Position numbers and translations under genes: made by a program | DNA from: an uncultured Pigmentiphaga sp. | GTDB lineage: Bacteria; Pseudomonadota; Gammaproteobacteria; Burkholderiales; Burkholderiaceae_B | Reading direction: 5' to 3' | NCBI GenBank assembly: GCA_937891425.1 | Contig: CALAGD010000007.1 | Location: 1-50,549 of the forward strand | DNA: 50,549 nucleotides | In this document: piece after piece, positions 41,933 through 50,549 of the stretch | Numbering within the stretch: position 1 is the first letter of the stretch | How the letters are laid out: every line of letters begins with the position of its first letter | The notes under the pieces: generated by a model | The model's input: the letters and a program-made list of their open reading frames with translations, nothing else | Database searches by the model: none | What the model was told of the DNA's origin: nothing

Positions 41933-44518
41933 ATGCTGGAATCCTATCGACAACACGTAGCCGAACGCGCTGCGCTCGGCATTCCGCCCCTGCCCCTTTC
42001 CGCTGAACAGACCAAAGCACTCGTCGAGCTGTTGCGCCAGCCCCCCGCCGGCGAAGAGGAATTCCTGCTCGACCTCATTACCTACCGGATTCCAGCGGGT
42101 GTCGATGACGCCGCGCGTGTCAAGGCATCGTTTCTCGCCGCCATCGCCTTCGGCAAAGACCACAGCCCGCTGATCGACCGTGCCCTGGCTACCCGCCTGC
42201 TCGGCACCATGCTGGGTGGCTACAACGTGGCTCCGCTCATCGAACTGCTGGACGACGCCGAGGTTGGCAGCGTCGCCGCCGAGGGGCTGAAGCACACCCT
42301 GCTGATGTTCGACGCCTTCTATGACGTGAAAGAGAAGGCCGAGGCAGGCAATGCCAACGCCCGGGCCGTCCTCCAGAGCTGGGCCGACGGCGAGTGGTTC
42401 ACCAGCCGCCCTGCAGTGCCCGAGAGCCTCGCCGTCACCGTATTCAAGGTGCCGGGCGAAACCAACACCGACGATCTGTCCCCCGCGCCCGACGCCTGGA
42501 GCCGCCCCGACATTCCCCTGCACGCGCTGGCCATGCTGAAGAACCCGCGCCCGGGCATCGAACCCGATGAACCCGGAGTGCGTGGCCCCATCAAGCTCAT
42601 CAACGAGCTCAAGCAGAAAGGCCATGTGGTTGCCTATGTGGGCGACGTCGTGGGCACCGGCTCCTCCCGCAAGTCGGCCACCAACTCGGTCATCTGGCAC
42701 ACTGGCGAGGACATCCCCTATGTGCCCAACAAGCGCTTCGGCGGTGTCTGCCTGGGCGGCAAGATCGCTCCCATCTTCTACAACACCATGGAAGATGCGG
42801 GTGCGCTGCCCATCGAGCTCGACGTCTCGCAAATGGAAATGGGCGACGTCATCGAGCTGCGCCCCTATGAGGGCAAGGCCCTGAAGAACGGCCAGGTCAT
42901 TGCCGAGTTCAAGGTCAAGTCCGACGTCCTCTTCGACGAGGTACGCGCCGGAGGCCGCATTTCGCTCATCATCGGTCGTGGCCTAACTGCCAAGGCGCGC
43001 GAAGCCTTGGGCCTGCCGCCCTCGACCCTGTTCCGGCAGCCCGCACAGCCGGCCGGTTCGAACAAGGGCTTTACGCTGGCCCAGAAGATGGTTGGTCGCG
43101 CCTGTGGTCTGCCCGAAGGCCAGGGCGTGCGTCCCGGCACCTACTGCGAGCCGCGCATGACCACCGTTGGCAGCCAGGACACCACCGGTCCCATGACGCG
43201 CGACGAGCTCAAGGACCTCGCCTGCCTGGGCTTCTCGGCGGATCTCGTCATGCAGTCGTTCTGCCACACGGCCGCGTACCCCAAGCCAGTCGACGTGCAG
43301 ACCCACCTCACACTCCCCGAGTTCATCAGCACCCGTGGCGGCGTGTCGCTGCGCCCGGGCGATGGCGTCATCCACTCCTGGCTGAACCGCATGCTGCTGC
43401 CGGATACCGTCGGTACGGGCGGCGACTCGCATACCCGCTTCCCCATCGGCCTGTCATTCCCGGCCGGCTCGGGCCTGGTGGCATTTGCTGCCGCCACGGG
43501 CGTCATGCCGCTCGACATGCCCGAATCGGTGCTGGTGCGTTTCAAGGGCAAGATGCAGCCTGGCATCACCCTGCGCGACCTGGTCAACGCCATCCCCTAC
43601 TATGCCATCAAGCAGGGGCTGCTCACGGTCGAGAAGAAAGGCAAGAAGAACGTCTTCTCCGGCCGCATCCTCGAAATCGAAGGCTTGCCCGACCTCAAGG
43701 TGGAACAGGCGTTCGAACTCTCCGACGCGTCGGCCGAACGTTCTGCTGCGGGCTGCACCGTGCGCCTGAACAAGGAACCCATCATCGAGTACATCAAGAG
43801 CAACATCGTGATGCTCAAGTGGATGATCGCCAATGGGTACCAGGACGCACGCACCATTGCCCGCCGCATCGAAGCCATGGAAGCCTGGCTGGCCAACCCG
43901 CAGCTGCTTGAGCCGGATCCCGATGCCGACTACGCCGCGGTCATCGAAATCGATCTCAACGAAATCACCGAGCCGCTGGTAGCCTGCCCGAACGATCCGG
44001 ACGACATCAAGCCGCTGAGCGAAGTGGCCGGCACTCCCATCGACGAAGTGTTCATCGGCAGCTGCATGACCAACATCGGCCACTTCCGCGCAGCCTCCAG
44101 ACTGCTGGAAGGCAAGCGCGACATCCCGGTACGCCTGTGGATGGCGCCGCCCACCAAGATGGACGCACAGCAGCTCACCGAGGAAGGCCACTATGGCGTG
44201 TTCGGCGTGGCCGGCGCGCGCATGGAAATGCCGGGATGCTCGCTGTGCATGGGCAACCAGGCGCAGGTTCGCGAGGGTGCCACCGTCATGTCCACCAGCA
44301 CCCGCAACTTCCCCAACCGTCTGGGCAAGAACACGAACGTGTTCCTGGGCTCGGCCGAGCTGGCTGCGATCTGCTCGCGGCTGGGACGCATCCCCACGGT
44401 TGAGGAATACATGGCCGACATCGGCGTCATCAACGAAAATGGCGACCGCATCTACCGCTACCTGAACTTCGATCAGATCGACAGCTATCGTCAGGTAGCC
44501 GAGACGGTCAAGGCCTGA
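41933..44518 (+). CDS. acnB: Aconitate hydratase B (bifunctional with 2-methylisocitrate dehydratase)
   Basis: AcnB interconverts citrate and isocitrate. The family can also hydrate 2-methyl-cis-aconitate in the methylcitrate cycle. The 861-residue product has the AcnB order: an N-terminal HEAT-like domain (MLESYRQHVAERAALG), then the swivel domain (TNTDDLSPAPDAW, GTGSSRKSATNS), then the three catalytic domains. Cluster ligands are visible in GSCMTNIGHFRA and in GCSLCMGNQ. It has a promoter with the shared palindrome upstream and two hairpins downstream. The ribosome-binding site is weak. Confidence 0.97.
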   Translation: MLESYRQHVAERAALGIPPLPLSAEQTKALVELLRQPPAGEEEFLLDLITYRIPAGVDDAARVKASFLAAIAFGKDHSPLIDRALATRLLGTMLGGYNVAPLIELLDDAEVGSVAAEGLKHTLLMFDAFYDVKEKAEAGNANARAVLQSWADGEWFTSRPAVPESLAVTVFKVPGETNTDDLSPAPDAWSRPDIPLHALAMLKNPRPGIEPDEPGVRGPIKLINELKQKGHVVAYVGDVVGTGSSRKSATNSVIWHTGEDIPYVPNKRFGGVCLGGKIAPIFYNTMEDAGALPIELDVSQMEMGDVIELRPYEGKALKNGQVIAEFKVKSDVLFDEVRAGGRISLIIGRGLTAKAREALGLPPSTLFRQPAQPAGSNKGFTLAQKMVGRACGLPEGQGVRPGTYCEPRMTTVGSQDTTGPMTRDELKDLACLGFSADLVMQSFCHTAAYPKPVDVQTHLTLPEFISTRGGVSLRPGDGVIHSWLNRMLLPDTVGTGGDSHTRFPIGLSFPAGSGLVAFAAATGVMPLDMPESVLVRFKGKMQPGITLRDLVNAIPYYAIKQGLLTVEKKGKKNVFSGRILEIEGLPDLKVEQAFELSDASAERSAAGCTVRLNKEPIIEYIKSNIVMLKWMIANGYQDARTIARRIEAMEAWLANPQLLEPDPDADYAAVIEIDLNEITEPLVACPNDPDDIKPLSEVAGTPIDEVFIGSCMTNIGHFRAASRLLEGKRDIPVRLWMAPPTKMDAQQLTEEGHYGVFGVAGARMEMPGCSLCMGNQAQVREGATVMSTSTRNFPNRLGKNTNVFLGSAELAAICSRLGRIPTVEEYMADIGVINENGDRIYRYLNFDQIDSYRQVAETVKA

Positions 44519-44548
44519 CTCGGCCTGCCATTGCGCTGAACGCGCAAA

Positions 44549-44591
44549 CAGCCTTCGGGCTGCAGGTGCGGTTGCTCCGGGCAACCGCACC
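44549..44591 (+). terminator. Tandem hairpins after acnB
   Basis: CAGCC-TTCG-GGCTG (44549-44562) is a stem capped by the very stable UUCG tetraloop. It is followed by GGTGCGGTTGC-TCCGG-GCAACCGCACC (44565-44591), a perfect 11-bp stem. There is no T-run. They probably end or protect the acnB transcript. Confidence 0.55.
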
Positions 44592-44883
44592 ACTTCCACG
44601 GGCGGCGTCATGTCGCCCGCTTCATTTCCGGCGCCGGAACCAGCACGTGACCAGAACTGCCGCGCGTGGATACTGGCCGCCGCTGCATCCATGTCCGGGC
44701 AGCCTGTCGCTGGAACATGCTCGCCATAGGGTGTACCCTTTGTACCATACGAAGCCATCCCTGCTGACATGGCACACACCGCAGTGCGAGTCGCCGTCAC
44801 CGCACACTGCCACGCCAGCCTGTGCCGTACCCCATACACACCCATTGGTGTTACTTTAAGTACGTCATATCTTGGAGCCGATC
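44592..44883 (+). promoter_or_regulatory. acnA leader region with repeats
   Basis: These 292 bases precede acnA and show no credible gene. They hold a short direct repeat TGTACC-N3-TGTACC (44732-44746) and the inverted repeat TACTT-T-AAGTA (44852-44862), 22 bases before the start codon. I could not define a promoter with confidence. Confidence 0.3.
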
Positions 44884-47595
<2,712 letters not shown>

Positions 47596-47618
47596 TTACC
47601 CCGGCGGTCCTCACAAGA

Positions 47619-47662
47619 AGGGGCCGCCCCCGGCGCCATCGATGGCACCGGGGGCGGCCCCT
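47619..47662. terminator. Long bidirectional hairpin between acnA and gabD
   Basis: The arms 47619-47639 and 47642-47662 pair over 21 positions with one mismatch (AGGGGCCGCCCCCGG on the outer side). It lies between two convergent genes and should stop or insulate transcription from both sides. There is no classical T-run, though the minus-strand exit is CTTCTT. Confidence 0.75.
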
Positions 47663-47704
47663 GTCCCCTGTAGCCAGCCGACAGGCCAGCAGCCCGTCGG
47701 GGGT

Positions 47705-49138
47705 TTACATCTGGCTGATCGACTTGGTCACGAGGTAACCATCGAAGGTTTCGCTGCCACCTTCGCTGCCGATGCCGCTGTCCTTGACACCGCCAAACGG
47801 GAGTTCGGCCAGCGTAATGCCGAACTGGTTGATGCCCACCATGCCCACTTCAAGCTCGCTGGACACCTTGTGTGCGGTCTGCAGCGAGGTAGTGAACACG
47901 TAAGAAGCCAGGCCGAACGGCAGGCTGTTCGCTCGACGGATGACCTCGTCGACATCCGAGAAGCGGGTAATCGGCGCAATGGGCCCAAAAGGCTCTTCCG
48001 TCATCAGACGGGCATCGTCGGGCAGCCCGGCAATGATGGTGGGCGGGAAGAAATTGCCTTGCGGATGGACACCGCTGAGTGGCTCTCCGCCGGTGAGAAT
48101 CTGGCCACCCCGCCTGAGGGCGTCGTCGACGAACTCCTGCATGGCATTGACACGGCGGCGATGCGCGAGTGGTCCCATCTGGGTGTCGGGTTCAAGCCCG
48201 TTGCCCACCCTGATTTCTTTCAGGGCTTCCACGAAACGTTCGGCGAAGGCCTCGTAAACGCCGTCCTGCACGTAGAAGCGAGTAGGCGAAATGCAGACCT
48301 GGCCGGCGTTGCGTGTCTTGAACTTGGCCAGATGGACGGCGGCACGGTCGATATCGGCATCGTTGAAAACGATGACCGGCGAGTGTCCGCCCAGTTCCAT
48401 GGTAACTCGCTTCATGTGCTGTCCGGCCAGTGCCGCGAGCTGCTTGCCAACCGGCACGGAACCCGTAAACGAGACCTTGCGGACGATGGGCGACTGGATG
48501 AGGTAGCTTGAAATTTCGCCGGGCACGCCCCACACGATATTCAGGACGCCCGGCGGGAGGCCCGCTTCGTGGAAGAGACGCGCCATGGCGACGACGGCGC
48601 TGGGGGCATCTTCCGGACCCTTGAGGATCATGGTGCAGCCCGCGCCGATTGCCGCTGCCACCTTGCGTATGGCCTGGTTGAAGGGAAAGTTCCAGGGCGT
48701 AAATGCCGCACACACGCCCACCGGCTCACGCACCACCATCTGGCGAACCGCCGGATCACGCGACGGGACGATACGGCCGTAAATGCGGCGCGCCTCTTCG
48801 GCATGCCATTCGGCGTGCTCGGCGCAGCCCAGGATTTCCGCCACGGCCTCACGATGCGGCTTGCCCTGGTCGAGCGTGATGTTGCGGCCGATCTCGTCGG
48901 CGCGTTCGCGCGCCAGTTCTGCCACTTTACGTAGTATTCTGGAGCGCTCCAGGGGCGAGCTGCGGCGCCAGTCCTGGAAGGCACGCTGGGCCGCTGCAAG
49001 CGCCCGGTCGAGATCTTCCCGTGTGGCGTGCGGCAATTGACCGATGACCTCGCCATTGGCAGGGTTGATGACATCCTGCTGCGGGCGCCCATCGGTAATG
49101 AACTCACCATCAATATACAGGGCAAGTTTTTCGTACAT
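47705..49138 (-). CDS. gabD: NAD(P)-dependent aldehyde dehydrogenase, succinate-semialdehyde dehydrogenase-like
   Basis: This is a 477-residue aldehyde dehydrogenase. The catalytic Cys282 lies in NAGQVCISPTR and the general base Glu248 in MELGGHSPVIV. Asn150 (FTPWNFPF) and Lys173 (ILKGPED) complete the active and cofactor sites. The closest look is the succinate-semialdehyde dehydrogenase group (YEKLALYIDGEFI, SELEVGMVGIN). The substrate cannot be fixed by eye, because neighbouring families such as glutarate-semialdehyde dehydrogenases look alike. Its product, succinate, would enter the cycle at SdhA. AGGA lies upstream of the ATG. It is convergent with acnA. Confidence 0.88.
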   Translation of the reverse strand: MYEKLALYIDGEFITDGRPQQDVINPANGEVIGQLPHATREDLDRALAAAQRAFQDWRRSSPLERSRILRKVAELARERADEIGRNITLDQGKPHREAVAEILGCAEHAEWHAEEARRIYGRIVPSRDPAVRQMVVREPVGVCAAFTPWNFPFNQAIRKVAAAIGAGCTMILKGPEDAPSAVVAMARLFHEAGLPPGVLNIVWGVPGEISSYLIQSPIVRKVSFTGSVPVGKQLAALAGQHMKRVTMELGGHSPVIVFNDADIDRAAVHLAKFKTRNAGQVCISPTRFYVQDGVYEAFAERFVEALKEIRVGNGLEPDTQMGPLAHRRRVNAMQEFVDDALRRGGQILTGGEPLSGVHPQGNFFPPTIIAGLPDDARLMTEEPFGPIAPITRFSDVDEVIRRANSLPFGLASYVFTTSLQTAHKVSSELEVGMVGINQFGITLAELPFGGVKDSGIGSEGGSETFDGYLVTKSISQM

Positions 49139-49339
49139 GAAGCGTTTTTCCTTTTTGTGTCATGCAAAGCGCTGAATCCCGGACGAACGGCGCGCAATCG
49201 CCTCGACCACCGTTCCGGACCCGTAATTTTGCATCATAGCGCCCCCGATGGGGCTCTTCAATGCGATCTGCCGAAAGCCGCACATCACTCGTGCTTCTGC
49301 CGGGTTACACTATTGGGTTATCCATTGGTTTGAGATTTC

Positions 49340-50548
49340 ATGCCTCGTAATCGAATTTCCACGTCCAGCCGTTCCAGCCGCGAAACCGAGCGTCTGGTGC
49401 GGCTTGCTTTGGCACTGAATGCCTCTACCAGCCGGCCGGAAGAGCGCTACTGGGAGCATCAGCTCGAGACTCTCATGCTGCGCCTGCTGCGCACTGGAAA
49501 CGATGCTGCCCTTGAGGCCGCCTTCGAGCGGCTGACAGGGAATGAGCCGGGCGCCTACGAGGTATTGCTGGAAATGGCCGAGAGCCTGTCGGAGTCGACG
49601 CTCGTCGAACATGACGGCAAGCGCTACGACGTGCTCCTGGTGGCCCTGCCTTTTGCCGTCTGGACACGCTACAGCATTCCTCAGGGGCCCATTCGTCCAG
49701 ACATCGTGGACGTTCTGCGCGGCCGCCTGGCCGAGCATGTCCTGGCCAGCAATGTGCAGATTGCCCTGCTTCCCCATCTGCTGTCGATCGACCACATGCC
49801 GCGGTCATTTTCCGCCACTTACCAGTGGCTGCAACGGCTGGGAGCCCAGGTCACGGGCAAGCATGGGTCCGTCGAGCTACCGCCGGCGGAAGTACCCATG
49901 AACATGCTGGCCGATACGCGCTACATTGCGGCGGCGGTGGCCGTACCCGAAGGCGGACCCATGTTCGCGTGGCAGGAACACCCCTCCGACCCCACCTACA
50001 GCCGGACTGCATGCCAGAGCCGCTGGGAGGAACATGTGCGGACGGTCATGGGCGAGCTGCTGCCCGGCTGCGGGGTGGAAATCCTGCTGCCGGATGCCTG
50101 GTTTGCAGCTAACCGTGCCGCTGACCGCCGTGTGCGGGCACTCTCCATTGGCGCCGCGGTGGCCTGGCTCGACAGCGTGGCCAACCTGCCGCCCGATTCC
50201 CTGCGTGCCGTAATCGCGGGCTGCGGTGAAAACCAGATTGATGAATATCGTATCGGCATCACCCGTCGCAACAGCAACGAGGTCATCTATGGCTGCGTCT
50301 GGCCGCTGTTCGGGCCAGATGACACGCCGGCCCCCTCAGACCGTCTGGATGCGCCACTCGACGTACAGGACGAGATCGCGATGCTGTTCAAGGAGCAGGG
50401 CGTGACCGACATCCGGCGCATTCCTGGCATCCTTCCGCCCGAATTCTGTGAAGATTGCGGATCACCCTATTTCCCCGATCCGACGGGCGAAATGGTACAC
50501 GTGGAACTCCCGGAAGAGGCGGAGCAGGCCCCCACACACTTCCACTAG
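49340..50548 (+). CDS. DUF2863 family protein
   Basis: The 402-residue product matches the DUF2863 family of beta-proteobacteria, with no known function. It has no signal peptide or membrane helix. The N-terminus is basic (PRNRISTSSRSSRETERL), followed by alpha-helical stretches. The C-terminus ends with FCEDCGSPYFPD, a Cys-x2-Cys pair that looks like half a zinc site. The TAG at 50546-50548 is one base from the window edge, so the gene is complete. It is divergent from gabD with a 201-base gap. In that gap GGGTTA occurs twice (49302 and 49315) and a TACACT could be a -10, but no -35 is visible. Confidence 0.85.
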   Translation: MPRNRISTSSRSSRETERLVRLALALNASTSRPEERYWEHQLETLMLRLLRTGNDAALEAAFERLTGNEPGAYEVLLEMAESLSESTLVEHDGKRYDVLLVALPFAVWTRYSIPQGPIRPDIVDVLRGRLAEHVLASNVQIALLPHLLSIDHMPRSFSATYQWLQRLGAQVTGKHGSVELPPAEVPMNMLADTRYIAAAVAVPEGGPMFAWQEHPSDPTYSRTACQSRWEEHVRTVMGELLPGCGVEILLPDAWFAANRAADRRVRALSIGAAVAWLDSVANLPPDSLRAVIAGCGENQIDEYRIGITRRNSNEVIYGCVWPLFGPDDTPAPSDRLDAPLDVQDEIAMLFKEQGVTDIRRIPGILPPEFCEDCGSPYFPDPTGEMVHVELPEEAEQAPTHFH

Positions 50549-50549
50549 G

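Overview
This window is a GC-rich stretch of a betaproteobacterial chromosome. It most likely comes from the Burkholderiales, family Alcaligenaceae (Bordetella, Achromobacter or Pusillimonas-like). The assignment rests on protein style, the PhaR/PhaB/PhaC set, the DUF2863 and DUF3182 proteins, a TrpRS with a long C-terminal extension, and the grouping of odh, gltA, sdh, mdh and acn genes. I see no rRNA, tRNA, CRISPR, insertion sequence or prophage. Gene density is high, and almost everything is core metabolism or housekeeping.

Layout. Positions 1-2019 hold ratA (cut by the window edge) divergent from smpB, then serB. Positions 2227-5403 (minus) hold the polyhydroxybutyrate genes phaC, phaB and phaR. 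Positions 5528-8640 hold pgeF and rluD (minus) divergent from the outer-membrane assembly lipoprotein gene bamD. A DinG/YoaA-type iron-sulfur helicase (minus) and tex (plus) follow, then trpS (minus), folE (plus) and zapE (minus). From 16833 to 27879 a minus-strand block encodes sdhCDAB-sdhE-gltA and odhA-odhB-lpdA. A GntR/HutC regulator (minus) then faces mdh (plus), which is followed by the 2-methylcitrate genes prpB, prpC and prpD (plus). Next come glgP-pncB (minus), an I78-type lipoprotein (plus), a translationally coupled DUF3182/alpha-beta hydrolase pair (minus), a methyltransferase (minus), acnB and acnA (plus), an aldehyde dehydrogenase (minus) and a DUF2863 gene (plus) that ends one base before the window edge.

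How the genes work together. Between 16833 and 47595 lie citrate synthase, two aconitases, 2-oxoglutarate dehydrogenase (E1, E2, E3), succinate dehydrogenase with its flavinylation factor, and malate dehydrogenase. Missing from the cycle are isocitrate dehydrogenase, succinyl-CoA synthetase and fumarase. PrpB/C/D feed propionyl-CoA carbon in as succinate and pyruvate. PrpF and AcnD are absent, so AcnB is the likely 2-methylisocitrate-forming aconitase. The 12-bp palindrome TCTTATATAAGA lies just upstream of the -35 box of both the mdh and acnB promoters. The mdh copy lies between mdh and the gntR gene, which suggests a small regulon for that regulator.

The most interesting items are the shared palindrome, the DUF3182 (ATP-grasp-like) plus hydrolase unit with an exact palindrome at its predicted transcription start, a bamD terminator written inside the coding sequence of the convergent helicase gene, the duplicated YegP-like tail on TrpRS, and a short reading frame that holds the only good ribosome-binding site in front of serB. 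None of these was tested by a search. Family names come from recognising the sequences by eye.
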